The notes under the pieces were generated by a model. The model did not search any database, was not told the DNA's origin, and saw only the letters and a list, made by a program, of their open reading frames with translations. Below are positions 36,056 to 46,377 of a stretch of 64,000 nt of DNA, piece after piece (the stretch's first letter is position 1; each line of letters starts with the position of its first letter). The position numbers and the translations under genes were made by a program. The DNA lies in the NCBI GenBank assembly GCA_022836615.1, contig MU405369.1:20587-84586 (forward strand), written 5' to 3'. Origin of the DNA: Annulohypoxylon bovei var. microspora. Its lineage: Eukaryota > Ascomycota > Sordariomycetes > Xylariales > Hypoxylaceae.

Positions 36056-37545
36056 TCAAGCAATCTCAGTCGTAGACGGGAAGTAAGCCCCCTTAGGCAG
36101 AGAGTCAAGCGCATCACGGTTGATCTCCTTCAGGTCCGGGTACCCCGCGACATTCATTAGGATATCAAAATCCGCCAGCAGACTCTTCATCACGTGTCTC
36201 ACACCTTCCTCACCACCGGAGCCAAGAGCATACACCCATAGACGCCCCACAAACACGAACTTGGCTCCGAGAGCAAGCGCCTTGAAGACGTCGGCTCCGC
36301 TACGGATGCCTGAATCGTACATAATCTATCGTCTCTGTTAGTTTTTACCATCACCACTCGAGCCCCTATTACGCCCAGGTAGGTAGGTAGGTAGTCACTC
36401 ACGTAAATCTTGTCCCCAACCGCATCCACAATCCTCTCCAACGCGTCCAAACTCGCCACCGCGCCATCAACCTGGCGTCCCGCATGATTCGACACCACAA
36501 TCCCATCGACCCCCAACTCCACCGCCTTCTTCGCATCGGCCACGCTCTGTATGCCCTTAATCGCAAACGGCTTGCCGCCGCTCACCCTCTTCCAATTCTG
36601 CATGAGCCAGGGGATGCGTTCCCACGAGAACGACTGCCCGTGCCAGATATGCGTATCGATCCACTCCGCGCCGACCCTCATCTTGTCCTCAGGATCGCTC
36701 GGGTCGAGCCCAGCCTCCTTGACCCTCTGCACGAACGCAGGATCGGCCAGCCCCAGGTCCCCCGCCCCGTGGTCGTGGTAGAACGCGTAGTTGCCGCGCG
36801 CCACGTCGTCGTGGCGCCACCCCAGCTGCCACGTGTCGGTCGTCAGCACGCACGCGGAGTACCCGGCGCCGGCCGCGCGCCGCAGCATGCTCAGCGCCAC
36901 CGCGTCGTCCGGGCTCCAGTACAGCTGGAAGAAGCGCGGGGCGTCGGCGCCGTTCGCGCGCGCCACGTCCTCGATGCTGTAGCTGCCCGCCGAGCTCAGG
37001 CAGTACAGAAGCCCGAGCTCGCCGGCGACTTTGGCCGGGGATAGCTCGCCCGTCGCGTGGTAGATCCGGTTGATGCCGATAGGCGCGAAGCCGATGGGCG
37101 CTGACACCCGGTGCCCGAAGATGGACGTCGCGGTGTCGCGCGCGTGGGTGTCGACGAGCGTGCGCGGGATGATCTGGTGCCGGTAGAAGGCTTGCCGGTT
37201 CGCGTAGTGCGTGAGGGATTGCCCGGCGTTGCAGGAGGCGTAGTGCCTGTGGGTCGCGTGTAAGACGGTGATTGCGTTGGGGCTAGGGTTGGGGATAGGG
37301 ATAGGGTTGGGGTTAAAAGGGGGCTTACCATCCGGCTTGGCTGAGGCGTTCTTTGGCTGTCGCTCTGAGCTTGTCGGGGTCTAGTACCTACTAGTTAGTA
37401 GGTGGTGCATGAAAATGTGTTATTTCCTACCTGTGTTGAATGGTGGATGCTTGTTCTCATTAGGCGCCCAGAATAATTCTCGTTGATAGAGGCCCCATTG
37501 TGGCGTGCTGCGTTGTTGGATGTTGGGGTTGTTTGGGTTGCTCAT
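36056..37545 (-). CDS. FMN-dependent alpha-hydroxy acid oxidase, lactate 2-monooxygenase-like
   Basis: Four exons (37545-37431, 37380-37329, 37246-36403, 36325-36056), 426 residues. The N-terminus reads MSNPNNPNIQQRSTPQWGLY. The TIM-barrel flavoprotein motifs are APIGFAPIGINRIYH, YCLSSAGSYSIEDVA, FFQLYWSPDD, AGYSACVLTTDTWQLGWR, AIKGIQSVADA, and the catalytic SNHAGRQVDG (His base and substrate-binding Arg; Ala replaces the Gly of most glycolate and lactate oxidases, as in lactate monooxygenases). The FMN phosphate site YDSGIRSGADVFKALALGA is near the C-terminus. Intact. It oxidises a 2-hydroxy acid to the 2-oxo acid or, in the monooxygenase branch, decarboxylates it. No targeting peptide is apparent. 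Confidence 0.9.
37262..37318 (+). repeat. G-rich telomere-like tract inside an intron
   Basis: On the plus strand, degenerate units GGGGTT, AGGGTT and GGGATA repeat within the second intron of the lactate oxidase-like gene (as CCCCAACCCTA on the coding strand). It is short and imperfect; resemblance to TTAGGG telomere repeats may be chance. Confidence 0.45.
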
Positions 37546-39006
37546 GATGACAAAAATAGGGGCTGAATATTAATATCCGAAAGTTGATGTATGAGTCTGC
37601 TGATTCCAATGTTTACTTACGGAAAACCGTTCTTATTTATTATTTATTTACATATTGTTCTTGATACTCATCTTAGACCAGGAACGCTTCCGATCGACGG
37701 ACCCAGAGAAATGATCGATGACATCAAGGAACTGTCATTGATTTGTTCGTGACACTGGGATATGACGCGGCAATAGAGTTGGGGACAACAATAAGCAACA
37801 TGCAGCTGTTCAATAACTTCCTATTCCGTATGTCATCCTCCACGATTGACCAATTGCAGAATTGTATTGACTTTCTCATTTAATGCTCGCACGCAATAGA
37901 GAACCGCAACCCCTCCGAGACGGCGAGACTCCGAATAACTTCCACCTGAAGTGAATGCTTACAAAGAAACTATATTTATATAATCACAAGGGTATGTTTT
38001 CTCTTAGCCAATCGTTCACGATTAGATCGCGAGTAACTTCCTCGGCAGCTTTCGGCTAGGAAAGAACCCCTCATTGTCAACGCCTTTCGACGTCTAGCCT
38101 CGCCTCTTCAAGTACGGAATGATCATGATCGACGACAACAAAATGTATCAACCCACGAAATTCACGGCTCGAGATCAGACCTCATTGCTCGGGCTATCCT
38201 TCCTGACCTCCGAGTGTATATTCCGAATCACCAACTGGATCGTCGTCGCGTACGACTTTCACACTCTTTCTCCGATGCTCGGACATTTGATAGCCTTAGC
38301 GCCTGAGGTCTAGATGACTAGAAGATGCTGATCGAGAGGGCATCCTTGTCTCCTTAAAGAAGAGACGACGCGGTTGAAGTCGGGTAAGTGATAGAGACGT
38401 AAGGCCACATGATTTCTGCCTCATTAGTTAGGAATGAGACTGACGTGTTCGCAGTTCCTTGAACCATTGGATTGGATGGTGATAACTCGGCCATTGTAGG
38501 CAGGGAGAGCGGCGACGGCGATCATCTTATTGATTTTATGATAGTGATAGATTTGTTTTGAGATTCAAGTTCGCGATAATATTAACTAGCTTCCAATCAA
38601 GAACAACTATAATGTTTAGGTACCTACTTACCACTTAACGACCGATTTAGCGTAAGTACCTAATGTATTACCTTAGGTAGGCATTCTTGTAAATTTACTA
38701 TATAACGAAGAGTCTTGGTCCTCTTTTTCGTGTTGTTGTCAAATATTATAACAAAATACTTATCCCTAACACTTGACAGTCGGCTATATATGTAAGGCAT
38801 CTATGCATAGCATCTAAACCTGACATGTGGCGAGTAAACGTACAAAACTGGTCATGTTATATTAACCTAAGAAATCCCGTAGCAAGTCGCACGAAATCCT
38901 CGGTGCACAGTATAAAGTAATCCTGAAATGATATTAATCGACTGCTCGAGTCTAAATCAAGAATTACACAATGGGTATATGAACATAAATCTGCCATCAC
39001 ATCAAA
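37546..39006. other. Intergenic, no gene seen
   Basis: 1.46 kb. A 64-codon open frame at 38119-38313 has no recognisable motif. TAGGTACCTACTTACC lies near 38625. Confidence 0.5.
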
Positions 39007-39714
39007 TCAACCACAGCATACTGATGCCTCTTCCAATCCCTCTGCCCCTTTATTCGTCTGACTTTCCCTCTCACCCCCAACTACAACCTTCGCGATCATC
39101 CAGTCGCACAAGAACTTTCCAACGCCGGCTCCGATGATAATGCTTATTATGATGTAACCGTTAAAAGCCATCGCTATCAGCATAAGTATATATGCGACGC
39201 CGAAAGACACAGCATGTATGACAGAGCGGATCAGCTGCTGCAAAGGGGCGGCTCTGAAAGTGACGACTTGCGAGCCCGGAGTCAGGGCATCGGAGCAGGA
39301 CGAACTATCCTCTTTGGATGCTCGGACTTGCGCAGTCGCATGCTGCTGAAATTGCCGTAAGATGAAGCTGTCATATTCCTTCCCCAAGCGGCGAAGAAGC
39401 TCGAGACATATGACAAGGAAGAAGACACCGATACAAGAGGCTGCAAATGCGCCATCACTCTCAATCAACCATGATTCCGCGAGAAAACCTGTGAACTGTT
39501 AGAAATCAACCACACATGCCGTATTTCCGTTGAATAAGGGAGTCATACATGTACCGACTGTATTCCAATTCCATGTCATCTAAATTCTCGGTCAGTTATC
39601 CAGTCGACTTGATTTTAACGAGTTAGTCGCACGTACCGATTGGGTGCAGGTACTGTTGCTACTGCTGCTCATATCCATCCTGGCGGTTAATTTAGAGGTG
39701 CCGGTAAAATCCAT
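39007..39714 (-). CDS. Ctr-family high-affinity copper transporter
   Basis: Three exons (39714-39637, 39579-39555, 39488-39007), 194 residues; the middle exon is only 25 nt. The short N-terminus has Met-containing MDMSSSSNSTC, SMTWNWNTVG. TM1 follows FLAESWLIESDG; TM2 carries the conserved MxxxM (MLIAM) and TM3 the GxxxG (GAGVG) that pack the trimeric Cu(I) pore. The C-terminus ends with two adjacent Cys before Gly (VCCG), like the Cys motifs that hand copper to chaperones. It sits at the plasma membrane or vacuole. Divergent to the metalloreductase at 40.8 kb, sharing a 1.1 kb promoter. Confidence 0.92.
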
Positions 39715-40819
39715 GTTTCCTTTTGCGTGCGCTCGGAGGATGATATTGAGTAATCTGCAATTGGCTCCGAAACTAGGTAGATGTGTACCTAGGTTTAAAT
39801 CTCGGTCTTGAAATAGGTACGGACGGTAGAGGACTTGAACTCGATCTTTCTCTCTCTCTCTTGCTCTTATCTATATCTTCGAGGGCTTTACTCCACACGC
39901 GACGTGGATAGATGACGATAGTTTATGAATAAATGAGACCATAAGAGCAAGATTTCGCTATTTAGGACGGTCGATATGGGGTTCAAAAGAGGGACTTATT
40001 ACTTGGCAAGGACTGTGCCATCAACCAACCCCCAATCTTCAGTCCTTTCTTAGATAAAGAAAATAGAACCCCTCCGTCCCTAACCATGTGGCGCATTCTT
40101 ACGTAGGTATCCTTGCGTATTCAGATGATCTAGTGAGGTAGTAGAATCTGGGCAAAGTGGATCACATTCCCGCTGGTTTGATCCATTCGGGGTCGATTCT
40201 TTAACAGTTTGTTGCCGCAACGGTCGATACTTCTAGCTCGCCATTGGTCTTTTCTAGTGTTGACTGATATCCTTGCACGCCAAGTCTTCGATGACCCTTG
40301 AAAAACGTGCTCAATTATTCTCAGACTTTTCCTCCAAAGGTTTAAGGCCCGGCTGGCGTATGTTTCGTAACCCATCGTGAGATAGCAGAGGGTGACATTT
40401 GACATCTAGAATCTTTGAGCAGGTTTCCAATCAACATCACGGCCCAAATTGACGGAGGACCTTGATAGTAGCTGGCCTCTTAATGACTATGATGAAGAAT
40501 CAGCTCTGGGATGGCACCGCATTTGACCCGACGCACGGGTACGACGTTAGATCGGTTAGATGGTGTTGTGGCTAGCCAGCTGGACTTTTCTCGTCCACTT
40601 ATTATATCATCATCCCGTTGAATGGTCCTTGGGAAAGAATGTAGATCATCTCATCCATCGATCAACATTCATCGGGAAATTTAACGGGAACTAGTCTGCA
40701 TACTTTGCAGCCCTAAGTATTAAACAAATCCTCTCCGCCTCTAGGGTCACGCCAGTTGCTCGTTCGTCATACACGATTGACACTCTTTAGTTGTGTATCG
40801 TCGAGACGGGCCGCGCAAG
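39715..40819. promoter_or_regulatory. Shared copper-module promoter with GCTC-type motifs
   Basis: Divergent 5' region of the Ctr transporter and the metalloreductase. It contains an 11-bp perfect inverted repeat, CTTGCTCTTAT at 39860-39870 and ATAAGAGCAAG at 39941-39951, plus TGCTCA at 40308-40313 and its complement TGAGCA at 40416-40421. Mac1-type copper sensors in fungi bind TTTGCTCA-like elements. The match is by eye and short. Confidence 0.5.
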
Positions 40820-42802
40820 ATGGCGACCATGGAAAACCATCTGGCTGCTCGCCACATCCAGGACTTCAGCACGGCGAGCGCCTTAGAAGAGCACTGGGGT
40901 TATTTCGACAGAGTCATCCCGTGTACGAGCGATGCCGGATCATGCGCCTACTTGGACCAAGTGTACGCAAATCAAGACCTAACGATGGTCTATTCCGGCA
41001 TATTCTGGTCCGTAGTCGGTAGTATTCTTCTACTATGGGCTATTGGAAGACGGGTCTTCCCGTCGCCTCGTGCCGACGAAGTGTTCGCGGGTGTCATCGA
41101 TAATGAGAATCTAACAAAAAAGACAGCGGGACGACGCTCACGGATAAGAATGACAGCGGCGTCCCTGATCCGTCGTTACTTGTTACCCGACTCCGTGCGA
41201 TCTGTTTTTGGACGAACAACGCGGCTTCAGGTCCTGATTCTGGCCGTCTTAGCAGGTTACCTGCTGATATTTAGCTTCACCGGCCTTACATACAAGAAGT
41301 GGATCACGCCGGTAAAGAACAAGCCCGGTGTTTATAACACTAGATCGACTCTGGGTCCGTGGTCTGATCGAGTTGGCGTTTTTGCCTATGCTCTCACGCC
41401 GCTCTCCGTCATGTTGTCGAGCAGAGAATCGATTCTCTCCCTGCTTACCGGCCTGCCGTATCAGAGCTTCAACTTCCTGCACCGGTGGCTAGGTTATATC
41501 ATTGTCATCCAAGGAATTTTGCACTCCATTGGTTGGATAGTTATCGAAGCTTGGCTATATCAGCCCCAACCTACGGTCGGACGGGAGTGGATCGCGCAGC
41601 TGTACATGATTTGGGGAGTCGTAGCCCTAATACTGCTTCTGCTCCTCTTTGTCTTGAGCACGCCCTGGGCTATTCGTCTCACAGGCTACGAATTCTTCCG
41701 CAAGGCGCATTACGTTTTAGCCATGGTATATATCGGGGCTTGCTGGGGTCACTGGGAGAACCTGAAATGTTTCCTGATTCCTGGACTGGCTATCTGGGGC
41801 CTAGACCGTGGAATAAGATATTTCCGCTCGGCACTTATCCATTACCAATACCTTCCCGATGGGTCGATGGGCTTCAGAGCGGCCCATGCATCTTTAACAC
41901 ACTTTCCTGACGCCGAGCATGGAGACGTGGTGAGGATGGACTTTAAGCACCCGCAAGACCCGTGGAAAGTTGGAGAGCACTTCTACCTATGCTTTTCGGA
42001 ATGCAGTGTATGGCAGTCGCATCCGTTTACACCGCTTAACCTGCCAAAGGTAGAAGATGGGCTTGTTTCCCATTCGTATATCCTCAGAGCGAAGAAGGGC
42101 GAGACGAAGAAGGTTGCCGAACTAACAGCGAAGAAGTTGGCGGAAGCACCCAGCGCTACAACCCCCTTAATATTATCTGGATCTTATGGAGAATCGATAG
42201 TAGAGCACTTGATGCCCGATGTTAATGTGCTCTGTGTTGCTGGCGGAACGGGAATTACATACGTCTTGCCAGTACTACTCGGACTAGTAGAAAAGAAGGA
42301 AGTGAAGGATCGAAAAGTTCAGTTGGTCTGGGCGATTCGGAGGAAGGACGATACACGTTGGATCGAAAAGGAACTCAATATTATTCGCAAGGCCGCGAAG
42401 GCACACAGAATCGAGGTTCACATATATGTGACGAGAGAAGCGAGGGCCAAGAATCTATCGAGCAGTGAGGAGATCTCTGAGAAAGGAGACGTGGCCGTGA
42501 AGGAAACCGGCGCATGTTGCTCTGCTGGGTCTTCGATCGAGGAGGTGCAGTCTAACTCAACCCTCGATGTCCAGAGGATAGGAGGAGAGGGATTCGACAC
42601 ACATCCTGATCTCGAAAAAATAGTTAACGAGTTCGTCGAAGGTACTATAAAAGGGTCGACAACTGTATATGCAAGCGGGCCGGGTGGCATGATCAGCGAC
42701 TTGAGGAACGTCGTCGCGTCTTGCAATTCGGGTGCGAAGGTCTGGAGAGGTAATGAACGGTACGACGTTCAGTTGGTATGTGACGACCGACTTGAGTGGT
42801 AG
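40820..42802 (+). CDS. Ferric/cupric-chelate reductase (FRE/NOX family)
   Basis: Single exon, 660 residues from the ATG at 40820. Several helices surround the ferric reductase domain: LHRWLGYIIVIQGILHS and HYVLAMVYIGACWGH provide the paired heme-b histidines. The FAD-binding motif is HPFTPLNL; the NADPH site shows LSGSYGES and CVAGGTGITYVLP, and the C-terminus YASGPGGMISDLR. It passes electrons from NADPH through FAD and two hemes to extracellular Fe(III) or Cu(II). The neighbouring divergent Ctr transporter makes copper the likelier substrate. A hydrophilic Ser/Glu-rich insert (about residues 545-590) lies within the NADPH domain, as in other fungal members. Confidence 0.93.
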   Translation: MATMENHLAARHIQDFSTASALEEHWGYFDRVIPCTSDAGSCAYLDQVYANQDLTMVYSGIFWSVVGSILLLWAIGRRVFPSPRADEVFAGVIDNENLTKKTAGRRSRIRMTAASLIRRYLLPDSVRSVFGRTTRLQVLILAVLAGYLLIFSFTGLTYKKWITPVKNKPGVYNTRSTLGPWSDRVGVFAYALTPLSVMLSSRESILSLLTGLPYQSFNFLHRWLGYIIVIQGILHSIGWIVIEAWLYQPQPTVGREWIAQLYMIWGVVALILLLLLFVLSTPWAIRLTGYEFFRKAHYVLAMVYIGACWGHWENLKCFLIPGLAIWGLDRGIRYFRSALIHYQYLPDGSMGFRAAHASLTHFPDAEHGDVVRMDFKHPQDPWKVGEHFYLCFSECSVWQSHPFTPLNLPKVEDGLVSHSYILRAKKGETKKVAELTAKKLAEAPSATTPLILSGSYGESIVEHLMPDVNVLCVAGGTGITYVLPVLLGLVEKKEVKDRKVQLVWAIRRKDDTRWIEKELNIIRKAAKAHRIEVHIYVTREARAKNLSSSEEISEKGDVAVKETGACCSAGSSIEEVQSNSTLDVQRIGGEGFDTHPDLEKIVNEFVEGTIKGSTTVYASGPGGMISDLRNVVASCNSGAKVWRGNERYDVQLVCDDRLEW

Positions 42803-43376
42803 ATACATACTTAGATACAGTATGAATACCTAATAAAATAGTATCATGGTCAATGCTGTCGACGTTGTCCTGGAGACCAGCCGCGTCAGGTGGCCTATCA
42901 GCTGCCAGTAGTTCACCCCCTGCGAAGTAAAGCTTATATAACATAAGAAGGTGACTCTTTTCCAACAATTGGCGGCATGAAGACACTGAACCTAGAAGCG
43001 GCAACTTGGTCAGATCGTTTAGTGCCTCAGACACGACATCGGCCTACTGCCAAACGGCTTCCCTGCAACGGGAGGTCGGGGTTCGATTCCTGCCAAGGTG
43101 CACATTGGCAGGTTCCTGAAAAGGAGTCGCAAAGAAATGCACGCAAGGGGGCGCAGTAGCTTGGGAGCCATATACCTAAGACTGGGCCAAAAGGACGGTT
43201 TCTTTTTGCCTTTAATTTTGCCTTTATTTTTGCCTCCTAGTATTTGCATCACGATGCATCCGTAGTTCGATGCACGGTTCGAACCCACCACGTATTTTCT
43301 TTTCAACCTTTTTTCTTCTTTTCCATTAGATTCCTCGGTGAATGTGTAGAATAGTATTTCTTTTCGATTCTCTCCT
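42803..43376. other. Convergent 3' intergenic region
   Basis: Between the reductase and the HET gene 3' ends. Contains the tRNA-like relic listed separately and a run of GCCTTTAATTTTGCC-like repeats near 43208-43235. Confidence 0.5.
43043..43103 (+). pseudogene. tRNA-Cys-like relic with intact B box
   Basis: CTTCC (43058-43062) pairs with GGGAG (43070-43074) around the loop CTGCAAC, giving a GCA anticodon. The sequence GGTTCGATTCC at 43080-43090 is an exact Pol III B-box consensus, and CCAAGGTGCA follows. The T stem pairs poorly and no normal D arm or 5' acceptor half is found, so this is a fragment, not a working tRNA. Confidence 0.35.
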
Positions 43377-45389
43377 CTAAGCAATCTGAACTTCTTGCAT
43401 TTCAAATCTTTTTGAATCAACCTTTACGCCTTTCGCCGTAACCATACCTATTCTTTGGTACAATTCCTCGTCGTTCTTGTCAAGGACCAGCAAATACCGT
43501 TCGTCATTCGACTGTGCCATTATTAGTACCCAACAGAATCGTGGTGTTCGACGGTCCAAGTCTATCACACAACCATGCAGTACACTTGACTCATCATCCA
43601 GAGAATCGGACTGCTCAAATGTCAACGCCCCAACATCGTATTTAGACTCCTCTGGGGGATGATAAAACATCCTCGCAGAATGGCCTCTAAGCTTTATTAC
43701 GCCATCTGGGAAGGCTTCCGTGAGATCGTTCTCACCGACGCTCATCGCAACATCCAAAACCTCAACAACAAAACCTCCGATCCGGAGCGTCCAGAAGTCT
43801 AGATGGCCATCCAGCGCCGCCCAACTCCAGCTTGGCGCACGTTTCTCGGGCGGCCTGGCGAGTCTAGAGATCCTGTCCGTTGGCGAGATGCCCCAGACCT
43901 TTCGTCCGGGAATATGGTCGTAGTGCGCGCACCAGAGCAGGCCGCGCGCGAGGTCCGTCTTCCACAGGCCAGCCACATACGTCAGATCCGGCCTCGTGTT
44001 CTTGAACAGCGCCGCGGCCCCAGCAAGCGCGGGTAGCTTATCCGTCGACACCGTGAAATGTCGCGTGGTGTACTCTTGCAGCAGCTGGTACCAAGCGCCA
44101 CAATCTAGCCTAGCCCCCTTCGCCGCGGACACGCCGATGTGCTTGCGGATGCGCAGGAACTCGGCCATGACGTGGCCGTCGGACTCGCCGGTGTACGAGC
44201 GGCCGTCCTCGCACAGGAACTGCGAGTGGCACTCCCAGAACAGCTGCTCCCTGCCGAAGTGCAGGAGCCGCGGCGCCAGCAGCCGCTCCTGCATGCACCA
44301 CCCCCGGCTGACGAGGGGGCACGTCTGCAGGTAGTCGTTGAGCTCCGGGAGCACCTTCTGGACGGCGTACGCGTCGCCGAGCACGGCGAGGGGCACGCGG
44401 TCCGGCGCCAGGAAGCCGGCGGTGCTGGCGGGCGCGTCGAGCGCGGAGAGGACGACGGCGGCGCCCGCGTACACGGAGCTCATCCTGCCGGCCTCGCGGA
44501 ACCAGTCCGCCTTCGAGTCCTGGATGATGCACAGCGCGTCGATCCACAGGTAGCGGATCCCGAGCGCCCGCGTGATCTGGATCGCGTCTTTGAAGTTCTG
44601 CGGCAGGCCGGAGGGGTCCAGTGTCTTGGCGCGCGCCGCTTTGTTGGCCTCGATCGTGATGGAGGGGATGGACCCGCCCCAGCAGTGGCTGAGAGTGACG
44701 TATGGCGCTTTTTTGCCTTGGGGTTCGTAGAGCCGAAGATGCGCTGTTTCGCTTCCACTTTCTCCTAGATCGATTACTCTCGTAGGAAGTTCGTGGTCGA
44801 CGGCAATTTTGGCGCAATTCGCGTGCGCTTCGCGACACTCCCGCTGCCAGCCCGCCACCATCCTTGCGATGTCCTCCGGGGTCAAAGTTGGCAGCACTAC
44901 GGGCATTCGTCTATACGCGTCTACCCAAGGCACCTCCTCACCGTCTTTTAACGGTCCCCGCCGGCACACCTTGAAGCTGTGCAACGGGACACTCCCGATC
45001 TTGCTGCTCCCCCAGGGCATCTTAGTCAGAGAGGCGCGGAAGCCGGCGCGGAAAAGGCCTTTCAACTTGTTCTCGCCCACGCGGCCGGATGACCAGAACG
45101 GGTATAGTCCAAGCCAGCCCTGGTGCAAAGATTGGTCCATTAGTGAGAGGTCTGCGTAAAGCACAGCGCAGAGTTCGCATGTCTTCGCGCTCTGGGCGAG
45201 AGCCTCAAGGCTCTCGTGGTGCTGGTAGGCGTCGCCCCAGGGTTTCTCGTCTGTCCATTCTAAGCCTATTGGATGCCAGCGCGTTGGATAGGTGTCTTGC
45301 CTGGTGAAGTCGTAGGCGAAGAGGTTACTGATGAATTGGTGGCAGAGCTCGCATAGTGTTCCTGCGATGAACTCTGGCGTTGGACTCAT
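43377..45389 (-). CDS. HET-domain protein (heterokaryon incompatibility type)
   Basis: Single exon, 670 residues. An N-terminal CELCHQF/CELCAVLY pair of Cys motifs is followed by the HET domain: YVTLSHCWGG (230-239), LPQNFKDAIQITRALG, YLWIDALCIIQD (280-291), and MSSVYAGAAVVLSA, with SRGWCMQERLLAPRLLHFG downstream. HET domains trigger cell death on recognition of non-self in filamentous fungi; TIR-like activity is known for some. No NACHT or STAND partner is adjacent, though an NLR lies 36 kb away. The strongly GC-rich central part produces long shadow frames on other strands. Confidence 0.93.
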   Translation of the reverse strand: MSPTPEFIAGTLCELCHQFISNLFAYDFTRQDTYPTRWHPIGLEWTDEKPWGDAYQHHESLEALAQSAKTCELCAVLYADLSLMDQSLHQGWLGLYPFWSSGRVGENKLKGLFRAGFRASLTKMPWGSSKIGSVPLHSFKVCRRGPLKDGEEVPWVDAYRRMPVVLPTLTPEDIARMVAGWQRECREAHANCAKIAVDHELPTRVIDLGESGSETAHLRLYEPQGKKAPYVTLSHCWGGSIPSITIEANKAARAKTLDPSGLPQNFKDAIQITRALGIRYLWIDALCIIQDSKADWFREAGRMSSVYAGAAVVLSALDAPASTAGFLAPDRVPLAVLGDAYAVQKVLPELNDYLQTCPLVSRGWCMQERLLAPRLLHFGREQLFWECHSQFLCEDGRSYTGESDGHVMAEFLRIRKHIGVSAAKGARLDCGAWYQLLQEYTTRHFTVSTDKLPALAGAAALFKNTRPDLTYVAGLWKTDLARGLLWCAHYDHIPGRKVWGISPTDRISRLARPPEKRAPSWSWAALDGHLDFWTLRIGGFVVEVLDVAMSVGENDLTEAFPDGVIKLRGHSARMFYHPPEESKYDVGALTFEQSDSLDDESSVLHGCVIDLDRRTPRFCWVLIMAQSNDERYLLVLDKNDEELYQRIGMVTAKGVKVDSKRFEMQEVQIA

Positions 45390-45941
45390 ATTGGCGGACT
45401 TATGCTCAATGGAAATACCTGTCTATAATGCCTCGACATGTATGGAAGTTGAATTCGCGCTCTTTCTAGTACAGGATGCGATATTAAGGTAGTTAGATAT
45501 AATACGGAATAAGGAGAGACGTTACCCATAAGAGGCAGAAATCAGAAAATTACATCACAATTGACAAGACTTGAAATCAACTTGATTTTCCCTACTGATA
45601 CAGAATCCAATCATATTATATATATAGAGACGAGTCCTTGATCTTGCTTTAGTACGAATAGTAGCTGCTTACTCGTCAGCTCGTACACCCCCTGTCTCAA
45701 GATAGGGGCTATCACTACCCCCTTTAAGCGCGTATTGCATAGAGTCAGTTTCATCCATAAAGCGGGGCACGGAAGACTTCCGCACGCCCCACTAAATTTT
45801 TATTTTCACCTTCACACTTTTGACTTCGACCCCTTGACCAACTCTCTTCTCTCCCACTCGCAAACACTTCTCGTCCCAATCCAACAAACCCAACACCGCA
45901 AATCCAACATCGCAACCAACCCTCGAACCGAGAAGAAAAAA
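45390..45941. other. Divergent promoter of HET and Alb1 genes
   Basis: 5' region of both genes. No additional gene. A C/T-rich stretch precedes the Alb1 start. Confidence 0.5.
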
Positions 45942-46377
45942 ATGCCGTCCGTCAAGAACCCCAACGGGCCGTCGAAAAACCGGCTGATGGCGCGCGCGGC
46001 CACGGCCCGCAAGGCGAACCAGAAGCGCGTGGCCGGGGCCCCGAACAAGGACAACCGAGTGGCGAAGGCGGACCTGACGCGCGGCGCGCGCGCGGGGCTG
46101 CTGCCGACGAGCGGCCCGAACCGCGCGCTGAGCTCCAAGAAGCAGCGCAAGCTGGACAGGAAGATCAAGCATGCGCTGAAGCGCAAGATGGAGGCCGACG
46201 GGGAGGTCGAGATGAAGGGTATGTACGGCGATTGGTTCCTTATTGGCGAGGATAGAGTTTGAAGAAAGAGAGAGGAAGTTAGATTGCTGATTGATTTTGC
46301 GTATAGATGTTTCTGCGGAACAGACGAGTAAACCCGCGGAGGAGGAAATGGCTATCGATTCCGAGAACATTTCATAA
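45942..46377 (+). CDS. alb1: Alb1-family ribosome biogenesis factor
   Basis: Two exons (45942-46218, 46307-46377), 115 residues. Starts MPSVKNPNGPSKNRLMARAA, then GLLPTSGPNRALSSKKQRKL and KIKHALKRKMEADGEVEM, the Alb1 hallmarks. The product is small and very basic with an acidic C-terminal tail (PAEEEMAIDSE). In yeast Alb1 acts with Arx1 in nuclear export and recycling during 60S subunit maturation. The intron is 88 nt with GTATGT and TAG borders. I chose the ATG at 45942 because the family begins here; the frame stays open upstream only into untranslated sequence. Confidence 0.88.

Noticed and set aside
36484..37044. 186-codon plus-strand frame
   Set aside because: Antisense shadow of the GC-rich exon of the lactate oxidase-like gene.
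44110..44838. Long open frames on both strands, Arg/Ala-rich
   Set aside because: Shadows of the GC-rich central part of the HET gene; composition is typical of antisense or shifted frames.
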